Assembly (NCBI RefSeq): GCF_023065955.2
Contig: NW_026622763.1
Coordinates: 78,659,299-78,723,298, forward strand
Length of the DNA: 64,000 bases
Direction: 5' to 3'
Source: Ursus arctos
Taxonomy: Eukaryota; Chordata; Mammalia; Carnivora; Ursidae
Shown here: one piece after another, positions 13,318 through 25,131 of the stretch
Numbering within the stretch: the stretch's first letter is position 1
How the letters are laid out: each line of letters begins with the position of its first letter
The notes under the pieces: model-generated
Database searches by the model: none
What the model was told of the DNA's origin: nothing
Seen by the model: only the letters and a program-made list of their open reading frames with translations
Position numbers and translations under genes: made by a program

Positions 13318-13516
13318 GTTTTTTTAAAGATTTTATTTATTTGAGAGAGGGAGAGAATGAGCGGTGAGGAGAGGCAGAGGCGGGGGGAGAGAGAGAGAGA
13401 GAGAAGTAGCGTCTCTGATGAGCAGGAAGCTTGATGCGGGACTAGATCCCAGGACCCGTAGATCATGACCTGAGTTGGAGGCAGACCCTTAACCAACTGA
13501 GTCACCCAGATGTCCC
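13318..13516 (-). mobile_element. Can-SINE, reverse orientation
   Basis: AAAGATTTTATTTATTTGAGAG leads through a GA-rich middle to GAGTCACCCAGATGTCCC at the head. Target duplications are diverged (CTAAAAAGT and CTAAGGAGT). Confidence 0.93.
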
Positions 13517-13637
13517 TAAGGAGTTATGTATATCTTCAACATTGGACTTAGAATCACAGCAGTGTTTCTCTTGCTCCGAACAGCTGTTTTGCATTGTTTG
13601 GAGCCAAAAACCTGTTCTTCAACTCTCTGTTCGTGCA

Positions 13638-13722
13638 AGTAAAGGAATGAAGGCCCACAGAGGTTAACCATCTTGCTAAAGTAGGGCCAATTAGGTTTAG
13701 AAGCCAGATTTCCTGATTCATA
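13638..13722 (-). repeat. MIR fragment
   Basis: CCCACAGAGGTTAACCATCT and AGAAGCCAGATTTCCTGA are antisense MIR core text. Confidence 0.6.
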
Positions 13723-14260
13723 GCTTATCGTTTTTTCCGCAGCATCAAATTGTCTTCCTCAGGACTTCTGCTCTGAAAAATAGACCGTAAAGAGAAAGAT
13801 TTAAGCAGGCTGAGAGAAATTATGGCCCACCTCTGACAGGCTTTTTGTTTTTGATGGATGTTACAATTTAGTTTGCAGAAAGGGAGCTCTGGCACAGTAC
13901 ATTTCAACAAATGGTGTTGTTTAATCAAACCTGCCTGTGTTCACAGATCTGTGGAGTGTTGGAGCCTGGGGGACTTCTGAGGTTATCCAATCTAGGAGCT
14001 TCCAAATGATTCAAAGCTGCAGAACACTTTCTTCAAATAAAGGCTTCCATAAAAACACACTATAAGAAGCAGTTCCAAGCAAAGCTTCTCTCACTGAGGT
14101 AGGAGCAGGAGCTGGGATCTGTCCCCTGGTAGCCCTTAGAGCACTGTGCTCTGTGGTGAGTAGTTTCAAGACCAAAGTCCTATCTTTGGCCCTCATTTTG
14201 CATCTGAGGAAATTGAAGACATGCCTTTGCTCTCTTAAGTTATATTCTCAAATAAATATT

Positions 14261-14304
14261 TTTTAAAGATTTATTTGAGGGAGAGAGTGCATGTATGCAT
14301 GAGA

Positions 14305-14343
<39 letters not shown>

Positions 14344-14485
14344 GGGCAGAGGGAGAGGGAGAATCCCAAGCAGACTCTCTGCTGAGCATGGAGCCTGATG
14401 TAGGGTTCGATCTCACAACCCTGAGATCATGACCTGAGCTGAAATTGAGTCAGATGCTCAATTGACTGAGCCACCCAGGTGCCCT
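14261..14485 (-). mobile_element. Can-SINE with expanded GA repeat, reverse orientation
   Basis: AAAGATTTATTTGAGG to GAGCCACCCAGGTGCCC, with a long perfect (GA)n run at about 14306-14341 inside the element. Flanks TATTCTCAAATAAAT and TATCCTCAAGTAAAT match as diverged target duplications. Confidence 0.94.
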
Positions 14486-14654
14486 TATCCTCAAGTAAAT
14501 TCTTAAGAAAGTGTGTGTGAAAGGCAAAAATTTGATCCTTTTCAAGTTTGAAAATGCTTTTATTTTGCCCTCACATTTGATCAAGGATATGTGAGTTGAA
14601 AATAATTTTGCTTCAGAACTTTGAAGTTCTGAACTTTCCTCCTGCTTGACTACT

Positions 14655-14963
14655 TTTGAACTAGGACATCTGCTTCTTCCTGCCTTCAGACTTGAAATGA
14701 AACATCATGTCTTCCAAGTGTAGAGCCTGCTGGCTTTCAGACGAGAACTACGTTGTCAGCTCTCCTGGTTCTCAGGTCTGTGGACTTGGGCTGGAGCTAC
14801 ACCTCAGCTCTCCTGGGTCCCCAGCTTGTTGACTGCAGATCTCGGGGCCTGTCAACCTTTATAGTTGCATGAACCAATTCCATATTATATATATACATAC
14901 ATATATTACACACTCACACCCTGTTGGTTCTGTTTCTCTGGAGAATACTGACCAATACAATGA
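14655..14963 (+). repeat. 3' fragment of the same LTR-like repeat type
   Basis: AGCTCTCCTGGTTCTCAGG, AACCAATTCCATATTATATA and GGTTCTGTTTCTCTGGAGAA match the 3' half of the element seen at 6.2 kb. A TA-rich microsatellite lies inside it. Confidence 0.6.
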
Positions 14964-15059
14964 TGTCCAAATTGACATTTATCTGTATGCCTTAACATTT
15001 ATTTTGTCTCATTGACTAGAATTCTATTAATTAGTGCCTCATGTTGTTTATCAAGCATT

Positions 15060-15549
15060 TTTCTTTAAAAATATAAAGAAACATCCAGTTTCTGGTCCAG
15101 CATATAAGGAACATAGAAGTTGCCATTCCATCATTACAACAAGCAAAAAGCTGAACAAACTAAAAAATCAAAAGCTCTTCTTATATCTGTCAAAGAGCTG
15201 AGGTCAGAGGGTCAACTGTTGTGCCTAAAATTGGAGAGACAGGCAGAGACAGATAATCATGACTAACCAGAACGGAAACACCCAACCAGAACCCTCTGTG
15301 GGAACCAGAGCTAGGGTAGGAAAACCTGAACTGTAGTTGGTGAATTGCTGGAGGCTCAGTGTGGACAACTGTGAGAGTTAAAAACTCCAGGGAGAACCAG
15401 TCATGGATGGGGAGGTCCCCTACACTTTTATGAGTTTTACCTCCAGGAGGTCTACCAGGTCTCACAGTGAGTCCTGGAGAAAAATTTTCTCATGCTGCTG
15501 GCACAGGGAGGAAGAAAAGAAGGAGAAAAGAAGTGAAAAACATTGGAGA
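15060..15549 (+). repeat. Unassigned old repeat adjoining the L1
   Basis: The sequence from the TTCTGGTCCAGC area to the L1 start resembles a repeat seen widely in mammals next to L1 text, but I cannot name it. No gene is visible. Confidence 0.3.
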
Positions 15550-17462
15550 AGTTCATAGTGCAAAGGAACTCATTACCATTTACATTAACACCTCCTAAAA
15601 TGAAATACCTAGGTATAAATCTAATAAAATATGTTTAAGATCTATGTGGAAAAAACCACAAAGCTCTGATGAACAAAATCAAAGAAGTACTAAATAAATG
15701 AAGAGATATTCCATATTCATCGATAGGTAGACACAATATTGTCAAGGTATCAGTTCTTCCTAACTTGATTCAATGATATCCCAATGAATAGCTTAAAAAT
15801 TATTCTGTGAATATGGACAAACTGGTTCTAGAGTCTTTATGGAGAAGCAAAAGTTATAAAATAGCCAACTCAATACTGAGGAGAAGAATAAAGTTGGAGG
15901 ACTGACAATACCTGATTTTAAGACTTAATATAAAGCTACAATAATCAGGACAGTGCAGTATTGCTGAAAGAATAAACAAACAGATCAAGGGAACAAAATG
16001 GAAAGCCCAGAAACAGACCCACATACATATAGTCAACTGGTTTTTGACAGAGGAGCAAAGGCAATACAATGGAGCAAAGATAATTTCTTCTACAAATTAT
16101 GTTGAAACAACTGGGCATCCATATGAAAAAAAAGTAAATCGTGACACAGACTTTAAATTCTTCACAAAAATTAACTCAAAATGGAAAATGGACCTGAATG
16201 TTAAACCTAAACCATAGAACTCCCGAAAGATAATGTAGGAGAAAAACTTACACGATTTTTGGTGTGGCAACAACTCTTTAGATATACATCAAAGGCATGA
16301 TCCCTGAAAGAAATAATTGAGAAGGTAGGCTTCATTAAAATTTAAAATGTCTGCTCTGTGAAAGACAATGTCAAGGGAATGAGAAGACACGTCACAGACC
16401 GGGAGAGAATATTTGCAAAAGACACATCTGATAAAGAATTGTTATCCAAAATATGCAAAGAATGCTTAAAACTCAACAATAAAAAAACAACCTGATTTAA
16501 GAAATGGACAAAGACCTGGACAGAGACCTCACCAAAGAAAATATACACATGGCAAATAAACATATGAAAAGATGTGCCACATCACAGGTCATCAGGGAAT
16601 TGCAAATTAACAACAATGAGATCCCATTACACACCTATTAGAATGGCCAAAATCTGGAACACTGACAACACTAAATGCTGGGAAAGATGTGAAGCAACTC
16701 TCACTCCTTGCTGATGGGAATGCAGAATGGTACGGCCACTTTAGAAGACAGTTTGACATTTTCTTACAAAACTAAACATACCATATAAACCAGCAACTGG
16801 GCTCCTTGGTATTTACCCAAATGAATTGAAAACTTAGGTCCACACAAAAAGCTGCACATAGATATTTATAGCATCTTTATTTGTACTTGCCAAAACATGA
16901 AAGCAACCAAGATGTCATTCAATAGGTGAATGGATAAACTGGTGCATCAAAAAAATGGAGTATTATTCAGTATTAAAAAGAAATGAATTACCAAGCCATG
17001 AAAAGACATGAAGGAAACTTAAATGAATATTACAAAGTAAAAGATGTCCCACTAAAAGGGCTACATATTGCATGAAAAGGGAAAACTATGGAGACAATAA
17101 AAAGATCAGTAGTGGCCAGGGTTAAGAGAGAGGGAGTAATGAATAGGTATAGCACAGAGGATTTACAGGGCATTGAAACTATTCTATGATACTATGATGT
17201 TGGATACGTGTCATTATACATTTGTCAAAATGCATAGAAAGTACACCGCCAAGACTGAATCCTATTATAAACTATGAACTTTGGGTGATAATGATGTGTC
17301 AATGTAGGTTCATCAATTGTAACAAGTGTACCACTCTGGTATGAGATTTTGATGGTAGGAGAGGTTGTGCCTTCATGGGTACATGGGTCTATGAAAACTT
17401 TCTGTACTTTCCAGTCAATTCTGTTGTGAACTTAAAAACTGCTCCAAAAAATAAGGTGTATT
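15550..17462 (+). mobile_element. L1 3' portion (ORF2 C-terminus and 3' UTR)
   Basis: The L1 match begins at CATTACCATTTACATTAACA with ORF2 RT C-terminal sequence, continues through the C-terminal domain (ATGGCAAATAAACATATGAA; GGAATGCAGAATGGTACGG) and ends in an old L1M-type 3' tail (AAACTGCTCCAAAAAATAAG). Many stops are present in all frames. Confidence 0.88.
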
Positions 17463-18404
17463 AATAATAAAATATATGTAGAGAGAAATATATTTGGGAT
17501 AATATGGGAATTTCAGTGATTATTCACATTTTAGTGTGAATTAGTTTGGGGGGGGGGATGTCTTTTTTCTTCTACCAAGGGGGAAAGTGAGCTTTGATTA
17601 TGAGTAGGGAAAGGAATAAGACGGTAAGGGCTTAGAGAAACATAATAGTATCAAGCCTTGGATGGGTAGAAATAGTAGGTGGTAGGTAGTAGAGGAATTA
17701 AAATGCACCAGTGTTACTTTTTTTTCAGTTTAAACATGCTATCTAGGTTTGGTTCTATGTTGTATAATGTCATTGTAGTGTTGATATATGTAGGTTAATT
17801 TTTCTTTTCTAACTCAATTATTTGCATGTGTAATTTTGTCTTTTCCTTTTCAAGGGTCTCACTCCTTAATTCCTTTTCTTGTCTTATTGCATTAACCAGA
17901 ACTTCTGGAATAATGTTGAGTAATCAGAGAATGATAGTTGAATTCCTGGTCTTGTTCCTGACTTTAATTTGAATACACCCAGAATTTTAATCTTAAATAT
18001 AATGCTGACTTTTGATTTCTGTTAATAATCCAGGATTAGAAAAACACACCCATAACAGTAAAATATACTAATAACTTCTTAGAAATGGCTATTGAATTTT
18101 GTCCTACATTAAATTATTTTATTTTTATTTATTGTAACTTCTGTATAAATTTAACTATACATATGCACATGCTTACACACATGCATAATTTTCATAGATA
18201 TATAAATGCGTCATGTCTGTACTTTTTACTTTCTTACCACACTTTCTCCTATAACCTAGATGAACAGTTTAAGATGTATCCTTCTATTTTTTTTTTCCAA
18301 AATGATATAATTCATTACATATGTTCATTGCATGTACTCTTTTGGGTTTGGCTTTTCTTATTCAACAATATTTCATGGAAATGCCTCCAAGTTAAACAGA
18401 TGTT
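17463..18404. other. Gene-free stretch
   Basis: AT-rich. It may hold decayed LINE text near 17.7-18.4 kb; a 116-residue open frame at 18085-18435 reads like antisense LINE and ends in a MIR. Confidence 0.45.
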
Positions 18405-18600
18405 ACATTTTAGTTTTGCCTCTGGTATTTATTAATTGCGTGTCCTTGGGTAGGTTAAGTAACCTTTCTGGCACAGGTTTTCCTGCCTAAACATGAGGAT
18501 AATTATTCCTTTCTCTAAGGACTATGGTGAGAACCAAATGATATATATATATATATATATAGCACTAACACGAAACCTGGCAAATAGCAGGCCCTAAACC
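18405..18600 (+). repeat. MIR with internal TA microsatellite
   Basis: TGTCCTTGGGTAGGTTAAGT, ATGAGGATAATTATTCC and AACCTGGCAAATAGCAGG match MIR. A (TA)n run at about 18541-18561 lies within it. Confidence 0.65.
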
Positions 18601-18774
18601 AGGGTTACTTGATCTCATGCCCAGCAGTGGGAGAGCTATCTCCTTTCTTTTCCCTTTTGGCAGTCATGGCCTTTGACCCAGGGATTTGTAAGTCAGCAAA
18701 TGCCTGGGCACCTGCTGAGGGGCCATGAGAGTACCCTGTGGGACGCTTTGGTTCAGAGCAACACTTTGGGAGAC

Positions 18775-18935
18775 CCATGGCCTGGTTTTGAATCCACGCT
18801 CCATCTCTTTCTAGTTATGTTCATTACTTTGGACAGGTTCTTAGCCTCTCTGTGCGTCAGGGGCCTCATCCTCAATGCAAACAACAGTACCTATCTGTTA
18901 CACCTGTTGTGGGTATAAATGGCAGGATGCACGCG
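18775..18935 (+). repeat. MIR
   Basis: TTTTGAATCCACGCTCC, GGACAGGTTCTTAGCCTCTC and the following TACCTATCTGTTACA match the MIR consensus order. Confidence 0.6.
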
Positions 18936-19009
18936 GTGCACTTGGAAGAGGGACTGGCGCCCTGAAATAGGGACAGACAAGTAATGTGAAAGGACAAGGG
19001 CATCGAAGC

Positions 19010-19145
19010 CCATCAACTTGTCTTTGCCATTTATTGGCTGTGTGACTTTGGGGGTTACCATGAGCTGTCTAATCCCCATCTTCATCTGGAAAGTGGGGAT
19101 ACTAATCCCCACCGTCAGGCATTGCTTGAGAGTAATGTAAGTAAG
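19010..19145 (+). repeat. MIR
   Basis: GCCATTTATTGGCTGTGTGA, then CTTCATCTGGAAAGTGGGG match the MIR core. Confidence 0.65.
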
Positions 19146-20784
19146 GAATGGCGGTGGTGGCAGCATGTGTACTGTGTGCTCAGTGCAGGCTGCCCCCTCC
19201 GCCCTTGCCGCGTACGGTCCAGCCTACGACTGCGTGTGCTTTGGCCACCCGACAGCTCCGTCCTTCACAATTCTCACAATGCCAGCCATGGACCTGCCAA
19301 TGAACTTCCAAAGTGCATGCTCTTAGTGAGTCGGAGACGCCTGTGTCCTGACTGTTCTCTTCAAGAGGTTCATCACCTATCCCCGCAGGGGCTGGGGTCA
19401 TGCTCTGATCTCAGTAGCCTTTGCTACCTTGTTTCATTTCCTTCCTGCATGTGGAAACATGCACTTTAAGTTTCAAGAACTTTCCACGAGACTACAGATT
19501 TTCTATTGGGCAGGTGAGCACAGGAGGAAAACCATGAAGCGCGTTTGTAGTTAGAGGACAGAGGAATGGGACCAAGATGAGCCTGGCAGATGCATAGCGA
19601 CATCAGCTGGTTTTCTTGGCTTCACGGGGATATTGCAATCCTCCAGGGACTTCTCGGTTTCCTTCTCAGATAGCTGAGTGGAAGCTCTCCCACTATCCCC
19701 CCCAAAGCAAAGCAAAGCAGGATAAAAAACAAAAACAAAAACAAAAACAAAACCCGCATAGGTTTTCAGGCAGTCATCTCATTCAATGCAAACACAAAAT
19801 TCTTTCAACAGAACAATTCAGGGAAGGTATTACTACATGGATTTATCCATCTCGTCTTGCTGAGATTTGCTTGCTTCTGTTGGCAATACAGGGATTTACT
19901 GAGTTAGTTTATGGGCCTCGAATGCAAACTGTTAAAAACAAAAACAAAAATCCCCCAACTTTCCTCTCACGCGTCATTGCACGCATGCCTATGGAATTAG
20001 TTGGTGGGTGCTTTTATTTTTTTATTTTAGGAGTTACGTGTGATTCAGCAGCACCCCCTAGTGGCGATATTTGGAAACTGTTGGAAGTCGTGAGATACAA
20101 CTGAATCTTGGGACTTCAAAGCAGGAAACCTACAGAAATACCTATTTTTTCTTTTAGTACCTAATAATATGAGCCACCCCAACACCCCCAAGTATGTTTA
20201 ATTATATAGACCTCGTTTGATCACCTCACGACTTTGTATTTTCTTTGGACAACCCAACTGAACAAATAGAAACAACTGCATTTCCCTGCTTTGGCCGTTG
20301 GAATATTCCATCTGGGCCACGCCTCCGCCTGTCTCCACTTAAGCAGCACAGACCCAGGAAGTGGTGCCCAGTTCCACTTTTTTATTAAAGAAGATTCTGT
20401 CTTTCAGCCACTGGAGTGGGTATTGACGAACACAGTGGATTCTGTATTCGACCATAGGCAGCTCCATCTTGATATCACTTTCTATGCTATGGATGCCAAG
20501 TATTTGTACTACTTGTCAAAGGAATTATCCCAGCTAACCACAAATAGGTCAAATGCTTCAGTTTTTCCATCAGACATTCTAGATAATTAAGAGTTGCCTT
20601 ATATATCCCTTACATAGATGGCTAGGGAAATCCAGCCATTATCATAAAACCTGCCGATAGAATCTCTAGAGTATAGTACTGACTTTTAAAAGATTATTAA
20701 ACATGAAAAAGCTGATAAGATGAAACACTTATGCAGTTGAGCCAACTGGAGAATATATAAGTAGAACGGAAAGAGTGAAATATG
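19146..20784. other. Gene-free stretch
   Basis: Includes an AAAAC-repeat run (19.73-19.75 kb). A 162-residue open frame at 19616-20104 crosses it and looks random. Local CpG content near 19.2 kb is higher than its surroundings. Confidence 0.5.
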
Positions 20785-20930
20785 TGAATCCCAGCCTCCG
20801 CCACTTGCTATTTCCTTGAGCCTCAGTTTTCATATCTGTAACATGAAACTGCTGTGAGCATCAAAAGAGATGTGTGTTAAGTTCTTAGCACAGTGTATAG
20901 AAGCTTAAATAAATGTCAATTCTCCCACTA
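20785..20930 (+). repeat. MIR
   Basis: CCGCCACTTGCTATTTCC, CCTCAGTTTTCATATCTG and TTCTTAGCACAGTGTATAG match MIR. Confidence 0.65.
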
Positions 20931-21222
20931 TGTCATACTGAAAAAGAGATTAAAGTTAAAACAGAGTTTACAGTTGGTAAAGCTTGAGCTGTGGGATTTG
21001 CATTAACTGACGCTGTGGCTTTAAGAAAGTGTAGTGGTTATAAGCCTGGATTCTGGGATTCTTGTCCCATATTGCAGATTCTAGATGTGCCACTTAACAA
21101 GCAGAAGGACGCTGTACAACTTACAACCTCTTTGTACAACCACTCAGGTTGCTTGGTTGCTAAGCATCCAAGGATAATAGCATCACCTACGTTATCAGAT
21201 TTTGTAGGGATTAAATGATTTA

Positions 21223-21410
21223 AAGATTTTATTTATTTATTTGAGACAGAGAAAGAGAGACAGCACAAGCGGGAAGGAGGGTCAGAGGCAGAGGGAGAAG
21301 CACGCTCCACACTGAGCAGGGAGCGTGATGCAGGACTTGATCCCAGGACCCTGGGATCATGACCTGAGCTGAAGGCAGACGCTTAACTAACTCAGCCACC
21401 CAGGCGCCCT
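21223..21410 (-). mobile_element. Can-SINE, first of two at one target
   Basis: AAGATTTTATTTATTTATTTGAGAC to GCCACCCAGGCGCCCT. It is flanked on both sides by GGGATTAAATGATTTA (21207-21222 and 21411-21426), and the right copy is shared with the next SINE. Confidence 0.96.
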
Positions 21411-21426
21411 GGGATTAAATGATTTA

Positions 21427-21640
21427 TTTATTTACTTATTTATTTATTTTTAAAGATTTTATTTATTCATTAGACAGAGAGAGCAACAGCCAGCGAGAGA
21501 GGAAACACAGGCAGGGGGAGTGAGAGAGGAAGAAGCAGGCTCCCAGCAGAGGAGCCCGATGTAGGGCTTGATCCCAGAAGGCCGGGATCACGCCCTGAGC
21601 CGAAGGCAGACGCTTAACGACTGCGCCACCCAGGCGCCGG
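21427..21640 (-). mobile_element. Can-SINE, second of two at the same target
   Basis: A T-rich start and AAAGATTTTATTTATTC lead to GCCACCCAGGCGCC. It is followed by a third copy of GGGATTAAATGATTTA (21641-21656). It is closer to the young 'GGGCGTGAT' type than its left neighbour. Confidence 0.96.
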
Positions 21641-22003
21641 GGGATTAAATGATTTAATACAAGTAAGTGTTTATAAAAGAGTCTGGCATAGAGTAGGTTC
21701 TCCATAAACCTTAGTTATTATCAGTATTAAAAGGTGAAATACATCAAAAGGGCCTAGAAAATCATATTTAAATCCCTACATTTTCTGCTATGAAAATGCT
21801 GCTCTTTGAAGTCAGTACTTATTATTTTATGGTATCGACCGGCACTGCCCAACAGAATAATACTGTGGCCGCTTATATAGTTAAAATGTTTGTAGTACCC
21901 ACACTAAATAAAAGTAAAAGTCAGCAGTAATAAGGAATAGTAGCATCACAAACTCCTTGATAGGATGTACTGGAAAGGACAATTCTCATCTGTAATTTTT
22001 CTT

Positions 22004-22213
22004 TTTTTTTTTTTTTTTAAAGATTTCTTTTATTTATTTATTCGACAGAGAGAGAGACAGCCAGCGAGAGAGGGAACACAAGCAGGGGGAGTGGGAGAGG
22101 AAGAAGCAGGCTCCCAGCGGAGGAGCCTGATGTGGGGCTCGATCCCATAACGCTGGGATCACGCCCTGAGCCGAAGGCAGACGCTTAACCGCTGTGCCAC
22201 CCAGGCGCCCCTA
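22004..22213 (-). mobile_element. Can-SINE, young type, reverse orientation
   Basis: A long T tract and AAAGATTTCTTTTATTTATT lead to GCCACCCAGGCGCCCC. The perfect duplication ATCTGTAATTTTTCTT lies at 21988-22003 and 22214-22229. Confidence 0.97.
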
Positions 22214-22666
22214 ATCTGTAATTTTTCTTGCCCCAAAGCGACAGCCTCATTCCAATCATGAGGAAACATCAGATAAACCTAAACAGAGAGGCATTCTGCG
22301 AAACGAGGGTGAGTACTCTTCAACAGCGTCAGGGTCATGACGCACGAACAAAGACGAGGAACGGTCACAGATGAGAGGAGACTAAAGGAACACAGCGACC
22401 TAAATTCCATGTGGTATCTTGGATTGGATCCTGGAAACAGCAAAACAAAATCAGTAGAAAAAAGCAGTGAAACGTGAGTATAATTTGTAGTTAATAGTAT
22501 TGTATCAATGTTAATTTTTTGGTTTTGAGAATTACATTATGGTTATGTAAGATATTAATTGGAGAAGAAGCAAGGTGAAGATTATATGGGAACTCTATAC
22601 AACTGTGCAATTTTTCTATGAGTCTAAAATGGGTTTAAATATTCTAAAAATTAAAAAGAAACAAGT

Positions 22667-22858
22667 ATGGGCACCTGGATGGTTCAGTTGGTTAAGCATC
22701 CGACTCTTGGTTTCAGCTCAGGTCATGATCTCACGGGTTGTGGGATTGAACCTTGTGCTGGGCTCCCTTCTCAGTGGGGAGATTGAGATTCTTTCCCTCT
22801 CCCCCAACTTGCACGTGTGCGCTCTCTCTCAAATAAATAAATAAATAAATCTTTTTAA
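22667..22858 (+). mobile_element. Can-SINE
   Basis: GGGCACCTGGATGGTTCAG head, then GTTTCAGCTCAGGTCATG, then AAATAAATAAATAAATC tail. Flanked by AAAAAGAAACAAGT on both sides. Confidence 0.95.
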
Positions 22859-23092
22859 AAAAAGAAACAAGTGAGCTTAGCTTTAATGTTTTATTAAACT
22901 CAATACATCCAAAATATTATTTCAACATGTAATTGTTATAAGACTATTAATGAGATTTTACAGGTTTTTTGCATGGTCTTAGAAAATCTGCTGTGTATTT
23001 TATACTGACAGCACATCTCAGTTTTAACTAGCTATTTTTAAGTGTTCAGTAGCCACGTGTATCTGGAGGCTGCCATATTGGTCAGCACAGGA

Positions 23093-24940
23093 ATAGATGC
23101 AGTGATGGGATGTCATTCAGGGGCCCAGTGACTCCTTGCCAGCTTTTGTCTGGGGTGATACCTCTGCTGGCTCTAGTCTTAGGCCTTCCCTTAGAAACTC
23201 TGAGAGCCCCCAGAGATGATTAGCCCCTAGGAGGGAGCTAGGGTTGACTAAGTCTGGTTAACATTGTTTTCTGGTCTGATGAGAAAACGTATAATGTGTA
23301 AAGACCACAGTCCTTTCTAAGTAATAAAATGTTCATAGCCCCAGTGCTCTCTAAAGGGTGGAATGGATACCATTAATTTTAAGAGGTGTGAGAAAAAATG
23401 ATTTTGGGTGTTATTTGAACACTGAATAACATTGACTCACAAAGTCAGAATATTTTTTCCCATTTCAATTTTCGTTCTTTTTGATTACATCAAAACAAGT
23501 CTCATTTAGTTCCCTTGTATCTTTAGCACATTGCTAACATATACTAATCTCAAACTCTCTCTTGCTAGAATTTAATGCATTATTTGTTTCCATTTTGCTT
23601 ATTCCTGTCATTGCCTTTTATTCTTGGCAGATAATACTGGCTTTCCATTTAATTACTGATATGAAAAATTTTAAAGTTTTTTATTTAAATGAAAGGATTT
23701 CTTTCAATATTTTATTTATTTATTTATTTATTTTTAAGTAATCTCTATGCCCACCCTGAGGCTCAAACTCAGAACCCCAAGATCAAGAGTCACATGCTCT
23801 ACCAACTGAGCCAGCAGCACACCCCTCTAAGTTTTAAGTAAAAAAATGTAAGGACAACTTTAGTAAAAACACAAACATTAAGATAATCATAGCCTAAGGG
23901 GCTTTGGGAAAAAACCAGAAACAGAAAAACACCCAAGAATAACAACAACAAAATTGTCCCGTGACTACAAGAATGTTTCAAATTTGGGGAACTTGTAGAT
24001 CAAATCTCCGTTTCAGAGGTACCCCCTTTTATAGAAGCTCTAAGAAAAGACTTAAGCCTAGAAAAGCAGAATGGGGTATTCTCAGTAAATCAGTTCCTTT
24101 GTGAAATCTTTCCCTAGAAAGATTAGTTTTGTTCTCGGAGTCCTCTGTTCCTCTGGCAGTTGTCTCTCCTTTCCTCTTCTACTTTATTTCTCAGGCCTGA
24201 GTCCTTTCTCTGTCCCCCCTCACATTTTCCTCTGTCATCTCGCGCACCTGGGCTGCAGTTCCTACTGTCCTCACCCACGTCATCTGCTGCCCCTGCCTTG
24301 GCGAGTTCCGCCATCTGACCGATCAGGCTGCCGCATCGGACACCTTTGTGCTTTCCAGCTTCCTCTGGGGCCTTCAAAGAGGACTGGCGTACACAAAGGT
24401 CCCTCCTTAGATATTCTGAATCCCTTTAAGGTGACTTTAACAATTTCTGGGTTCAAATTCTGGACCACTGGAGGCTACTTCTATCCATAGAGAGTAACCC
24501 TGCCCACGATGCTTTCGTTCTTGACTTCTCCTGGTCCCAGCAGGTGGGTTTTCCAGGTTGTGGTGCACACCGTTTTATCTACTTTATACGCTGCTGGGAC
24601 AGCACAATGAAACTTCTGGAATCTGGCTTGGATAACTTATGTCATTGAAGGATTGATTTTGTAACATTAAATTCTGGGGGTACTTGGGGAAAGTACTACC
24701 AACATGAAACTAAATATATCCAACAAGGTCCTCAATTTGGAAATGACTTAGGGGGAAGTAATGACTATTTCCCTCTCTCCCCCCATGGCCACGGATGGAG
24801 GTTTATGGGAGGAGAGATTCAAGGGAATTTTCCCCACTATAAGACAATACGAGAAAACCTCCCACCCCAGACCTGAAACTAATGTTGAGTGCTACATTTA
24901 AGCTTCTTTGACGTGCCTTCTCTATTCTCACATTCTTTTT
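23093..24940. other. Gene-free stretch
   Basis: No gene supported. Open frames at 24.1-24.5 kb occur on both strands of a C/T-rich patch without other coding evidence. Confidence 0.5.
23704..23825 (-). mobile_element. Old tRNA-like SINE fragment
   Basis: An ATTTATTT run is followed by a diverged tRNA-like head, read in reverse: CAAGAGTCACATGCTCTACC then AACTGAGCCAGC. It lacks the CT-rich middle, so it is a truncated or older Can-SINE-type element. Confidence 0.75.
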
Positions 24941-25131
24941 CTTTTAGATTTTATTTATTTGAGAGAGAGAGCATGAGCAGGGGGAGGAGCAGAAGGGGAC
25001 AGAGAGGGACAAGCGGACTGTGTGCTGCGCATGGAGCCCGGGGGGCCAGGTTCAATCTCAGGACCCTGAGATCATGACCTGAGCGGAAACCCATACTTGG
25101 ATGCTTAACCCACTGAGCCACGCAGGCGCCC
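24941..25131 (-). mobile_element. Can-SINE, reverse orientation
   Basis: TTTTAGATTTTATTTATTTGAG to GAGCCACGCAGGCGCCCC, with a GA- and GGGG-rich middle. Flanking duplications are unclear. Confidence 0.94.

Larger units (their letters stand above)
21005..21725 (+). repeat. MIR split by two Can-SINEs
   Basis: The 5' part (GTAGTGGTTATAAGCCTGG, 21.03 kb) and the 3' part (GATTAAATGATTTAATACAA then GTCTGGCATAGAGTAGG, 21.64-21.70 kb) are one MIR. The SINE target GGGATTAAATGATTTA is itself MIR sequence. Confidence 0.75.
21843..23092. mobile_element. Interrupted hAT-like element with nested insertions
   Basis: GGCACTGCCCAACAGAATAA near 21.85 kb and AGTAGCCACGTGTATCTGG near 23.05 kb look like the two ends of one old DNA transposon. 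Between them sit two Can-SINEs and a stretch (22.23-22.66 kb) whose end TCTAAAAATTAAAAAG resembles an L1M 3' tail. Confidence 0.5.

Noticed and set aside
19616..20104. 162-residue open frame, + strand
   Set aside because: It runs through an AAAAC simple repeat that gives a Lys/Gln-rich stretch, has no recognisable domain, and shows no splice or promoter context.
24101..24490. 129-residue open frame, + strand, with overlapping antisense frames
   Set aside because: Open on both strands because of C/T-rich composition. No domain, no conserved motif, no exon structure.
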